DNA from: Prochloron sp. SP5CPC1
GTDB taxonomy: Bacteria > Cyanobacteriota > Cyanobacteriia > Cyanobacteriales > Prochloraceae
Length of the DNA: 12,965 bases
Reading direction: 5' to 3'
Assembly (NCBI GenBank): GCA_014323965.1
Contig: JACONB010000048.1
Span: 1-12,965 of the forward strand
The notes beneath the pieces were generated by a model, which made no database searches, was not told where the DNA came from, and was given only the letters and a program-made list of their open reading frames with translations. A program made the translations under genes and the position numbers. This document shows, piece by piece, positions 1-6,597 of the stretch. Positions within the stretch are counted from its first letter, which is position 1, and the number at the start of each line of letters is the position of its first letter.

Positions 1-669
1 AGTGTAGAGGGCATCTTTCCCGGTAAAGCTGGAAACGAAAGCTAAACGCACCCGGTCTTGAAAGACGGTGTTATCGGTACCTCCATCAGGGCCACCGAAA
101 GCATCAGAAATAGCAAATACTACTTCTCCTTCCAGTTTGGTAGTAGTGGAGAACTGGTGGTCTTCTAGGAAATCTACTCGCCCTTCGATGTCATCTACCC
201 GAGCGCCGAGAATGGCTAATTCTGCTTCAAACTCGCTCACCAACCGCTGGATCTGGCGCCTATCCCGACGTGAGATCTGGCTTTCGTCACGGGAAGAGGT
301 GCGGACAATGAATTCCTCAATCCTCTGCAAGCACTCGTTCAAGGTGGCGGCAAATTCGTAGCGGGTTACTCCTTGATTCCCCCGGAAGGTTCTGTCGGGG
401 AAGCCCCGCATACAACCGTAGTTATCGATTAGGTTCTTTAATGCCTGGTATGCCCAGTGTCCCGGCTCAACGTCCCGCAACTGATCCACGCTGTTTACTT
501 GTCCCAGGGAACGGGAGTTGCCTTCGCGGCTGTATTGCTCTAGTTTTTCCAGCACAGTCCTTTGTGCTGGTTCCGTTGGGGTTTGAACCTCTTGGGCTAT
601 GGCGACCGTGGCGGATGCCATTAAGGCCATGGGACTCGTCAATAATATGGACCAGAGTATTTTGCTCAT
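1..669 (-). CDS. Iron uptake porin with SLH domain (partial, N-terminal 223 residues)
   Basis: This is the amino-terminal part of a cyanobacterial outer-membrane porin; the frame is open to the left edge, so the C-terminal barrel is missing. Residues 1-25 look like a signal peptide (basic start, hydrophobic core, ATVAIA before Gln26). Residues about 60-115 form an SLH domain (DVEPGHWAYQAL, GFPDRTFRGN, TRYEFAATLN), which in this family binds the envelope. Residues about 136-170 look like a coiled coil, followed from about 176 by the first barrel strands (KLEGEVVFAISDAF, RVRLAFVSSF). Family members are usually 500-600 residues and are called iron uptake porins or SLH/OprB-type porins. The ATG at 669 is supported by GAGGAG at 674-679. 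The gene is divergent from urtA, with 184 bp between them. The family is clear; the transported substrate is inferred from family annotation. Confidence 0.88.
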   Translation of the reverse strand, partial: MSKILWSILLTSPMALMASATVAIAQEVQTPTEPAQRTVLEKLEQYSREGNSRSLGQVNSVDQLRDVEPGHWAYQALKNLIDNYGCMRGFPDRTFRGNQGVTRYEFAATLNECLQRIEEFIVRTSSRDESQISRRDRRQIQRLVSEFEAELAILGARVDDIEGRVDFLEDHQFSTTTKLEGEVVFAISDAFGGPDGGTDNTVFQDRVRLAFVSSFTGKDALYT

Positions 670-707
670 GGTTCTCCTCACTCACACAATGTTTTCCATC
701 TACTTCC

Positions 708-737
708 ATTAAAACACTATATTATCCCAAATGTCAA
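708..737 (-). promoter_or_regulatory. Candidate sigma70-type promoter of the porin gene
   Basis: Reading the minus strand, a perfect TTGACA (732-737) is followed after 18 bp by TTTAAT (708-713), one base off the consensus -10. Transcription would start near 701, giving a leader of about 30 nt with a GAGGAG ribosome site. An alternative -10, TATAGT at 716-721, lies too close to this -35 (10 bp). Confidence 0.45.
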
Positions 738-763
738 GGGGCTATTGGGATATTTTTGTAAAA

Positions 764-807
764 TGTATCCAAGATGACATTTTATCTGACCCCCAGCCAT
801 ATAGGAT
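764..807 (+). promoter_or_regulatory. Candidate NtcA-activated promoter of urtA
   Basis: TGTA-N8-GACA at 764-779 matches the NtcA palindrome TGTA-N8-TACA except for one base. It is followed 22-23 bp later by TAGGAT at 802-807, which fits the TAN3T -10 box. This spacing is that of NtcA-activated promoters, where the activator replaces the -35. Transcription would start near 813-815, about 40 nt before the urtA start. NtcA is the cyanobacterial nitrogen regulator and is known to activate urt genes in Anabaena; binding here is inferred. Confidence 0.55.
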
Positions 808-853
808 ATAACCCTCGACAAGGCAATATGGTTTACTCACAATTAATTATATC

Positions 854-2125
854 ATGGCACAAGGACTAGGACGAAGGAAATTTTTAATCTATGGTTCTGC
901 TGGTTTGGGCACCAGTCTGTTGCTGAAAGCCTGCGGTGGTAGCCCTACTTCTGGTGGGGGCGGGGATATCATTAAGGTGGGGATTCTCCACTCTTACAGC
1001 GGTACCCTGGCCATTAGCGAAAGGACAGTGGTGGATGCTGAAATGCTGGCCATTCAAGAAATTAACGCCGCTGGAGGGGTACTGGGTAAGCAAATTGAGG
1101 TGGTTCAGGAGGACGGATCTTCCGATTGGCCAACTTTTGCCGAAAAAGCCGAAAAGCTCATTGAGAAGGACCAAGTGGTAACTATCTTTGGGTGCTGGAC
1201 TTCCGCCAGTCGCAAAGCGGTGAAGGATGTTTTTGAATCGAAGAACCATATGTTGTGGTATCCGGTTCAGTATGAAGGACAGGAATGCTCTAAGAATATC
1301 TTTTACACTGGTGCGACTCCCAACCAACAAATTGAACCTGCCGTGGATTGGTTGCTGGCAAACAAAGGCAAGGAGTTTTTCCTCGTGGGTTCAGACTATG
1401 TTTTCCCCCGCACTGCTAATACCATTATCAAGGAGCAATTGAAGGCAAAAGGTGGTACTACCGTTGGGGAGGACTATCTGCCTTTGGGGAATATAGAAGT
1501 TACAGGGATTATCAGCAAAATTAAGGGAGCACTCCCCAATGGGGGGGTTATTTTTAATAGCCTCAATGGAGATAGTAATGCAGCTTTCTTCAAACAGCTC
1601 AAGAGTTCTGGACTCACACCAGATAAATATCCTACTATGTCTGTGAGTATTGCTGAGGAAGAAGTGCGACAGATCGGGAAGGATTTTCTTGTGGGTCATT
1701 ATGCAGCCTGGAACTACTTCCAAACTGTGGATACCCCCCAAAATAAGGAATGGGTGAAAAGGTTCAAGGCTGAGTACGGGGAGGATCGGGTGACTAATGA
1801 CCCCATGGAAGCTGCTTATATTATGGTCTATCTCTGGAAACAGGCGGTAGAAAAGGCAGGGACTGCTGAGGATTTGGAAAAAGTGCGCATGGCTGCCATT
1901 GGGCAAAGCTTTGATGCACCGGAAGGGAAGGTTACCATGAAAGCTAACCATCATATTACGAAAACCGTGCGCATTGGTAAGGTAAGAGATGATGGTCTCT
2001 TTGATATTGTCTGGTCTACTGACGGTCCGTTAGAACCGGAACCCTGGAACCAATATGTTCCTGCAACTAAAGGCTATGGTTGCGATTGGAGCGATCCGAG
2101 TAAGGGGGGGAAGTATAAGATTTGA
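854..2125 (+). CDS. urtA: Urea ABC transporter, substrate-binding lipoprotein UrtA
   Basis: This 423-residue protein is the extracytoplasmic urea receptor of the UrtABCDE high-affinity transporter. The N-terminus carries a twin-arginine motif (R7-R8, RRKFL), a hydrophobic stretch and a lipobox-like LKAC with the lipidated Cys at 27, so it is probably a Tat-exported lipoprotein. The rest is a two-lobed periplasmic binding fold of the branched-amino-acid/amide family. Segments typical of cyanobacterial UrtA include VGILHSYSGTLAIS near the start, FGCWTSASRKAV, WYPVQYEGQECSKN, VGSDYVFPRTAN, NDPMEAAYIMVYLW and the C-terminal CDWSDPSKGGKYKI. Length is normal for the family. No clear Shine-Dalgarno sequence precedes the ATG. 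It is the first gene of the cluster, behind the NtcA-type promoter, and 78 bp separate it from urtB. Confidence 0.96.
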   Translation: MAQGLGRRKFLIYGSAGLGTSLLLKACGGSPTSGGGGDIIKVGILHSYSGTLAISERTVVDAEMLAIQEINAAGGVLGKQIEVVQEDGSSDWPTFAEKAEKLIEKDQVVTIFGCWTSASRKAVKDVFESKNHMLWYPVQYEGQECSKNIFYTGATPNQQIEPAVDWLLANKGKEFFLVGSDYVFPRTANTIIKEQLKAKGGTTVGEDYLPLGNIEVTGIISKIKGALPNGGVIFNSLNGDSNAAFFKQLKSSGLTPDKYPTMSVSIAEEEVRQIGKDFLVGHYAAWNYFQTVDTPQNKEWVKRFKAEYGEDRVTNDPMEAAYIMVYLWKQAVEKAGTAEDLEKVRMAAIGQSFDAPEGKVTMKANHHITKTVRIGKVRDDGLFDIVWSTDGPLEPEPWNQYVPATKGYGCDWSDPSKGGKYKI

Positions 2126-2133
2126 GGGGGTTG

Positions 2134-2163
2134 GTTTCACGCAGAGGCGCAGAGGCACTGAGG
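2134..2163 (+). repeat. Interspersed repeat, R1 copy 1 (urtA-urtB gap)
   Basis: The first 21 bases, starting GTTTCACGCAGAGGCG, are identical to the reverse complement of 7500-7520. A related, more diverged form lies at 5341-5378. Repeats with this CGCAGAG core are widespread between cyanobacterial genes. It lies 4 bp upstream of the palindrome at 2168-2182. Confidence 0.8.
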
Positions 2164-2167
2164 TGTA

Positions 2168-2182
2168 GTGGGCATTGCCCAC
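2168..2182. repeat. Short palindrome GTGGGCA-T-TGCCCAC, R2 copy 1
   Basis: A perfect 7-bp inverted repeat around a single base. A second copy with an 8-bp stem lies at 7449-7465. Both copies sit next to an R1 element in the same relative order. It could form a hairpin in the urtA-urtB transcript, but no U-tract follows, so it is not a typical terminator. Confidence 0.75.
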
Positions 2183-2203
2183 CAAGAAAAATAAGGATTA
2201 AAA

Positions 2204-3361
2204 ATGCTAGAATTACTCATCGCCATATTTAATGGCATTAGTATTGGTTCCGTGCTGCTGATGGCAGCTTTGGGATTGGCTATTGTCTTCGGACTCATGG
2301 GAGTAATTAATTTGGCCCACGGGGAATTAATGATGTTGGGGGCTTATACTACTTTTGTGGTGCAAAATGTCTTGAAAGGCTGGGGGGATTCTTGGTTTGA
2401 GGTCTATATTTTCTTGGCTCTACCAGCAGCTTTTCTGGTAGCAGCCTTAGCTGGTTTAATCTTAGAAAAGGGGGTAATTCGCTATCTTTACGGACGACCC
2501 TTGGAAACCCTGTTAGCTACTTGGGGGGTTAGTTTGATATTACGGCAATTTGTCCGCAGTGTCAATGGTTCTATTGCCATGGGAATAGGGGTGTTTTGTT
2601 GCCTCTTTTTTGGCGGGCTGTTTTTGCTCCGTCGAAGGAGGAATTGGGAGAGGATAAAAAAGTGGGCTATACCCACTATTGGCTCCCTTTCTTTAGCTAT
2701 GGCTATTTTCAAGATCCTTCTCTTGGTAAATTTAGGCAATAAAGCCTTGACAAAACCCTGGTTTAGTGCTAGAAATGTGGACGTGACCGCACCAGTTTGG
2801 TTGCAGGGGGGACTGCCCCTAGGAGACTTTCAAATTCCCTCAGCTCGCATTTTTATTATTATTTTAACCCTCCTTTGTTTAATAGGTACCTACTGGTTTT
2901 TACACCGTTCTCAGTGGGGATTGAGAATTCGCGCGGTTACCCAAAATAGGACCATGAGTGCTTGTTTGGGGGTGAGAACAAGTCAGGTGGATGGACTCAC
3001 TTTTGCCCTGGGTTCCGGTTTGGCAGGTATTGCCGGTTGTGCTGTTACTCTGTTGGGATCCGTAGGACCAAATACAGGTCAAAATTATATCGTGGATACC
3101 TTTATCGTTGTGGTAGTAGGTGGTGTGGGGAATCTCTTAGGTACCATTGTAGCAGCAATGGGTATCGGTACCTTGGATTATTTAATTGGTTCTAAAACTT
3201 TGGTGCCCATGTTAGTAGGGGTTGAGCCTTGGGAGAGTTTTTTCGATTTCTTCGGTACCACTTCTATGAGTAAGGTGATTGTGTTTGCTCTCATTATTGC
3301 TTTCTTGCAAATCAAACCAGCAGGAATGTTTCCCCAAAAAGGACGTACTTCGGAATTATGA
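2204..3361 (+). CDS. urtB: Urea ABC transporter, permease UrtB
   Basis: UrtB is one of the two membrane channel subunits of the urea transporter and belongs to the LivH-type permease family. The 385-residue protein is almost entirely hydrophobic, with about eight to ten membrane segments. Family landmarks are NLAHGELMMLGAYTTF in the first third, WGLRIRAVTQNRTMSACLG near the cytoplasmic coupling loop, GSGLAGIAGCAVTLLGSVGPNTGQ and VVVVGGVGNLLGTIVAA, and the terminal MFPQKGRT. Residues about 120-185 form the extra hydrophobic/basic insertion (LLRRRRNWERIKKW) also seen in other cyanobacterial UrtB proteins. AAGGA at 2193-2197 provides a ribosome site 6 bp before the ATG. The TGA stop at 3359-3361 is the first part of an interspersed repeat. 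Confidence 0.95.
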   Translation: MLELLIAIFNGISIGSVLLMAALGLAIVFGLMGVINLAHGELMMLGAYTTFVVQNVLKGWGDSWFEVYIFLALPAAFLVAALAGLILEKGVIRYLYGRPLETLLATWGVSLILRQFVRSVNGSIAMGIGVFCCLFFGGLFLLRRRRNWERIKKWAIPTIGSLSLAMAIFKILLLVNLGNKALTKPWFSARNVDVTAPVWLQGGLPLGDFQIPSARIFIIILTLLCLIGTYWFLHRSQWGLRIRAVTQNRTMSACLGVRTSQVDGLTFALGSGLAGIAGCAVTLLGSVGPNTGQNYIVDTFIVVVVGGVGNLLGTIVAAMGIGTLDYLIGSKTLVPMLVGVEPWESFFDFFGTTSMSKVIVFALIIAFLQIKPAGMFPQKGRTSEL

Positions 3362-3382
3362 ACCGCAGATGAACGCGGATGA
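3359..3382 (+). repeat. Interspersed repeat, R3 copy 1 (end of urtB)
   Basis: 24 bp identical to 4514-4537, with core AACCGCAGATGAACGCGGAT. Its first three bases are the urtB stop codon. The element appears to continue at 3408-3425 (CGCGGATAAATACAGATT) after a 27-bp interruption. Confidence 0.8.
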
Positions 3383-3407
3383 TTGCGAAGCAACCGCCTT
3401 TGGCGTC
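3381..3407 (+). repeat. Short insertion inside R3 copy 1
   Basis: The 27 bp between two direct copies of CGCGGAT (3374-3380 and 3408-3414) hold GCGAAGC and GCCTTTGGC, motifs typical of other small cyanobacterial repeats. The layout looks like one repeat inserted into another with duplication of 7 bp. This is inferred from one copy only. Confidence 0.45.
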
Positions 3408-3425
3408 CGCGGATAAATACAGATT

Positions 3426-4547
3426 ATGATGAATCAGAGGAAGGGGTTGGGGAAAAAAAAGCTATTGATAGAAGGGGTAGCTATAGTGGCGATCGCCCTC
3501 ATTTTAGCTTTTGTTATACCAGCAGTGCTACCGGCATTTCGCCTCAAATTATTGGGGAGATTTTTAGGCTTGGCTATAGTCAGTTTGGGGATTGACCTCA
3601 TTTGGGGCTATACGGGATTGCTAAGCTTGGGACACGGGATATTTTTTGCCCTGGGGGGCTATGGTTTGGCTATGCACCTGAAGTTACAATTGCCCTCAGG
3701 AGAATTACCAGAATTCTTTACTCTCTATGGAGTGGATAAATTACCTTGGTTTTGGCAGCCTTTTAGTTCTTTTCCTTTCACTATCATGGCAATTATTCTC
3801 ATTCCCAGTCTGGTAGCAGCCTTGCTGGGTTATTTAGTGTTTCGGAACCGCATTAAAGGGGTCTATTTTTCCATTCTCACTCAAGCAGCATTGCTGGTTT
3901 TCTTCAATTTCTTTAATGGTCAGCAAAAGTTGATTAATGGCACCAATGGACTGAAAACCAGTACAGAACATATATTTGGGGTGATGGCGGGTTCTGACTC
4001 TGCTCAGTGGGCTTTCTATGAAATTACCATTGTCTGTTTAATATTGGCATATATCCTCTGTCGCTGGCTCACTAGTGGGCGTTTCGGGCGCTTATTAGTA
4101 GCAATTAGGGATGATGAAATGCGACTGCGTTTTTCCGGCTATAATCCTACTGGCTATAAAGTGTTGGTATTTGCCGTTTCTGGAGCCATCGCTGGGGTAG
4201 CAGGGGCACTTTATACGGTGCAAACGGGTATTATTACCCCCAAATTCATGGAGGTAGCCTTTTCCATTGAAATGGTCATTTGGGTAGCAGTGGGGGGTAG
4301 GGGCACTTTAGTGGGAGCCATTGTGGGTACCTTGTTGGTGCGCTACGCGAGAACTATTTTGAGCGAAGAATTTCCCGAAGTGTGGCTCTTTTTTCAGGGA
4401 GGATTATTTTTATTGGTAGTGACGGTGCTGCCCGATGGTATTGTGGGGTGGATCAGAGATAAGAGGTGGGGGAAGAAGAGAGTAATTACCTATCCTGGTT
4501 TGGAAGAAATGGTTGAACCGCAGATGAACGCGGATGAATATGGATAA
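3426..4547 (+). CDS. urtC: Urea ABC transporter, permease UrtC
   Basis: UrtC is the second channel subunit, of the LivM-type permease family; it pairs with UrtB. The 373-residue protein has a basic N-terminus (KGLGKKK), then repeated hydrophobic helices. Family motifs are LIWGYTGLLSLGHGIFFALGGYG (about residues 58-80), NGTNGL near the middle, GRLLVAIRDDEMRLRFSGYN (coupling loop), and IEMVIWVAVGGRGTLVGAIVG. Two ATG codons stand in tandem at 3426 and 3429, with no clear ribosome site before either, so the exact start is uncertain by one codon. The last eleven residues (VEPQMNADEYG) are encoded by a copy of an interspersed repeat, so the natural C-terminus has been replaced or extended by repeat sequence. 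The stop overlaps the start of urtD by 14 bp, which suggests translational coupling. Confidence 0.95.
   Translation: MMNQRKGLGKKKLLIEGVAIVAIALILAFVIPAVLPAFRLKLLGRFLGLAIVSLGIDLIWGYTGLLSLGHGIFFALGGYGLAMHLKLQLPSGELPEFFTLYGVDKLPWFWQPFSSFPFTIMAIILIPSLVAALLGYLVFRNRIKGVYFSILTQAALLVFFNFFNGQQKLINGTNGLKTSTEHIFGVMAGSDSAQWAFYEITIVCLILAYILCRWLTSGRFGRLLVAIRDDEMRLRFSGYNPTGYKVLVFAVSGAIAGVAGALYTVQTGIITPKFMEVAFSIEMVIWVAVGGRGTLVGAIVGTLLVRYARTILSEEFPEVWLFFQGGLFLLVVTVLPDGIVGWIRDKRWGKKRVITYPGLEEMVEPQMNADEYG
3489..3496. repeat. HIP1 octamers GCGATCGC (six in the window)
   Basis: Copies lie at 3489-3496, 5237-5244, 7625-7632, 7809-7816, 9025-9032 and 11564-11571, all inside coding frames. About 0.2 would be expected by chance in 13 kb, so they mark the DNA as cyanobacterial with HIP1 enrichment. 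Confidence 0.9.
4514..4537 (+). repeat. Interspersed repeat, R3 copy 2 (urtC end / urtD start)
   Basis: 24 bp identical to 3359-3382. Here the element is read through: it encodes the C-terminal residues of UrtC, and its 3' end contains the urtD start codon (ATGA at 4534-4537). The similarity seems to extend to 4547 (GAATATGGATAAA-type tail). Confidence 0.82.
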
Positions 4548-5310
4548 AATATTAATAACGGATAATTTAACAGTTAGTTTTGACGGGTTTAGAGCACTCA
4601 ATCAGCTCAACTTTACCATGAATACTGGGGAGTTAAGGGTGGTTATTGGTCCTAACGGAGCGGGGAAGACTACCTTTCTGGATGTGATTACGGGGAAGGT
4701 ACAGCCCACCACAGGAAAAGTGTTGTTTCAAGGGCGAAACTTGCGAGGGATACCAGAACAGGAAATTGCCCGACTGGGAATCGGACGAAAGTTTCAAACA
4801 CCGAGAGTTTATTTGGGTTTAACTGTGAGGGAAAACCTGGATTTGGTTTGTAATCGGTTCAAGAATGTGTTTAGTACCCTCTTCCGAACCCCTTCCTTTA
4901 CCGATAGAAGGATGGTGATGGGACTGTTAGAGACCGTGGGTTTGGGAGGGAAAAGGGATTTAAAAGCAGCATTACTCTCCCATGGAGAAAAGCAGCGGTT
5001 GGAAATCGGGATGTTGGTAGCCCAGTCTCCCGACTTATTGTTGGTAGACGAACCAGTAGCGGGATTGACGGATGAAGAGACGGAAAATGTGGGCGCCCTA
5101 TTATTAGCTTTGGCTGAGAGTCATTCCATTTTAGTTATCGAACATGATATGGAGTTTGTGCGGCAAATTGCCAGGCAAGTAACCGTATTGCATCAAGGTA
5201 CCGTATTGTGCGAAGGAACCATGGATGAAATACAGGGCGATCGCCGGGTGATTGAAGTCTATTTGGGAGAATCGGAAGCTACTTTAGCCACTGGAAATAA
5301 CCAGTCCTAA
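4534..5310 (+). CDS. urtD: Urea ABC transporter, ATP-binding protein UrtD
   Basis: UrtD is one of two ATPases that energise urea import, in the LivG-type family. All nucleotide-binding motifs are present in 258 residues: Walker A GPNGAGKTT (39-47), Q-loop Gln88 in KFQTPRVY, signature LSHGEKQ (148-154), Walker B LLLVDEP (168-174), and the switch His204 in VIEHDMEFV. The C-terminus contains the LivG-like GTVLCEGTMDEIQGD segment. The ATG at 4534 overlaps the end of urtC by 14 bp and lies in an interspersed repeat; a second in-frame ATG is two codons later (4540). The 191-bp gap to urtE is filled with repeats, which is unusual for this cluster. Confidence 0.96.
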   Translation: MNMDKILITDNLTVSFDGFRALNQLNFTMNTGELRVVIGPNGAGKTTFLDVITGKVQPTTGKVLFQGRNLRGIPEQEIARLGIGRKFQTPRVYLGLTVRENLDLVCNRFKNVFSTLFRTPSFTDRRMVMGLLETVGLGGKRDLKAALLSHGEKQRLEIGMLVAQSPDLLLVDEPVAGLTDEETENVGALLLALAESHSILVIEHDMEFVRQIARQVTVLHQGTVLCEGTMDEIQGDRRVIEVYLGESEATLATGNNQS

Positions 5311-5323
5311 GGGAATGTCAAAA

Positions 5324-5378
5324 AGACTCTCTTCTCTCTCTTCTCTTTCTCTGCGTACTCTGCGTCTCTGCGGTTTCA
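5324..5378 (+). repeat. Pyrimidine-rich tract with diverged R1-type repeat
   Basis: A CT-rich run (5326-5352) leads into CTGCGTACTCTGCGTCTCTG and then GCGGTTTCATT, related to the reverse strand of the R1 element at 7491-7520. It occupies the start of the urtD-urtE gap and encodes nothing recognisable. Confidence 0.6.
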
Positions 5379-5457
5379 TTCTATCAAAAAGAACAAGTAT
5401 ACTGGTCAAATATCTAACTATAGTGCGTCTAAATCATTTGTACAAGTACTAACGCTG

Positions 5458-5490
5458 GATCCCCCCGATCCCCCCTTGATCCCCCCGATT
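5458..5490 (+). repeat. Tandem GATCCCCCC repeat before urtE
   Basis: Three GATCCCCCC units occur in a row, the third preceded by two extra T residues. The array ends 11 bp before the first in-frame ATG of urtE. G-rich runs on the opposite strand could form secondary structure in the transcript leader. Confidence 0.75.
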
Positions 5491-5528
5491 AGGTTAGCTA
5501 TATGCTTCCCCTCACTGCGAAAAAAGAG

Positions 5529-6224
5529 ATGTTAAAAGTTGTTGGCGTGAATGTTTATTACGGTGAGAGTCACATATTACGGGATGTGGACATTCAAGTT
5601 CATCCTGGAGAGATGGTTTGTTTAATTGGACGAAATGGAGTGGGGAAAACCACTCTCTTGAAGACCATTATGGGTTTGCTCACACCTCGTCAGGGAACCA
5701 TTTATTTCAGAGATCGCCCCCTGACGGGCATATCTACTGATAAAAGGGCAAGATTGGGCATTGGTTATGTACCCCAAGGAAGGGAAATTATTCCCCGGTT
5801 GACGGTGAAGGAGAATTTGCTCTTGGGGTTAGAAGCAGGAAAAAAGAAGGGGAAAAAGGAGATTCCGTCAGAGATATTTGAATTATTTCCTGATCTAGGG
5901 CAGATGCTCTCCCGTCTGGGGGGAAATTTGAGCGGAGGACAACAGCAACAACTTGCTATTGCCCGGGCTTTGATGGGGAAACCCCAGTTATTGGTGTTAG
6001 ACGAACCCACGGAGGGGATTCAACCTTCTATTATTTTATAAATTGAAGCTGCGGTACGGCGGATTATTGAAACTTCCGGTATTTCCGTCTTGTTGGTGGA
6101 GCAGCACTTGCATTTTGTCCGCCTTGCCGATCGGTATTATGCTATGCAAAAAGGAGGCATTGTCGCTTCTGGGAGTACGAAAGAGTTGAGTCAGGAAGTA
6201 ATTCAGCGGTTTTTGGCAGTTTAA
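5529..6224 (+). pseudogene. urtE: Urea ABC transporter, ATP-binding protein UrtE, interrupted by an in-frame stop
   Basis: UrtE is the second ATPase of the urea transporter (LivF type). The frame encodes Walker A GRNGVGKTT (34-42), Q-loop Gln83 in YVPQGREIIPRLTV, signature LSGGQQQ (134-140) and Walker B LLVLDEP, numbered from the ATG at 5529. That start gives the usual family N-terminus (MLKVVGVNVYYGESHIL) and 231 residues; an in-frame ATG at 5502 would add nine. At 6039-6041 the codon after PSIIL is TAA where the family has GAA (Glu). The same frame then continues without another stop to 6222-6224, encoding IEAAVRRIIETSGISVLLVEQHLHF and ending IQRFLAV. The short product (170 residues) lacks the switch histidine (His193) and C-terminal helices, so it should not be a normal ATPase. 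A point mutation, a sequencing error or readthrough could explain it. The rest of the gene shows no decay, so the change must be recent or false. Confidence 0.9.
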
Positions 6225-6238
6225 TGTCGGATGTTCCC

Positions 6239-6484
6239 CTAGGATAGAGTTTCCAAATAGCAGAGAGCACGGAAACGTATACCCACTAATTGTTCGTAGA
6301 AGGGATTTAGTTTATACATGGGGGGAATAGGGCGCACTTTGTGTCCAAATAGAGTAATATCCCTTTCAAAAGGACATTGGGCAGGGATAACTTGAGCCAG
6401 AAACCGAGCCAGTTTGGTATCTTGGATCTGGATACTATCCAGGATGAGTTTTGGTTGTTTTACCTGGATTGGTTCTCGAAAGCA
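6239..6484 (-). pseudogene. Remnant of a Mo-dependent nitrogenase C-terminal family protein
   Basis: The minus strand encodes about 81 residues that match a small cyanobacterial family annotated as Mo-dependent nitrogenase C-terminus proteins. Recognisable blocks are LDSIQIQDTKLARFLAQVIP, AQCPFERDITLFG, IPPMYKLNPFYEQLVG and IRFRALCYL. The match stops at CYLETLS and a TAG, just before the acidic/Cys tail (ADECGEDV-like) normally present. At the other end no ATG, GTG or TTG precedes the conserved part before a TGA at 6485-6487, and the only nearby ATG pair (6482-6490) is in another frame. Both ends are therefore damaged. Family members occur in many cyanobacteria and their function is unknown. 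Family assignment rests on memory of the conserved blocks. Confidence 0.72.
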
Positions 6485-6597
6485 TCATTTTCCTAAACTC
6501 TATTTCAGCTCTTTGTTCCTACTATACCCAAATTAATTGGGAGTTGGATCAAGATTCTGTAAAGAATAATACTTTCTGATGTAAAGTTTTGATTAAG

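Noticed and set aside
1391..1954. 187-codon frame opposite urtA (and a 148-codon one at 884-1330)
   Set aside because: Both are antisense to a strongly conserved gene, with no recognisable domain or ribosome site; they are shadow frames.
5458..5490. CRISPR-like array at the GATCCCCCC units
   Set aside because: The units are 9 bp and directly adjacent, without spacers; this is a simple tandem repeat.
6527..6541. CCCAA-ATTAA-TTGGG inverted repeat as a terminator
   Set aside because: The stem is only 5 bp and AT-rich, and no T-run follows on either strand.
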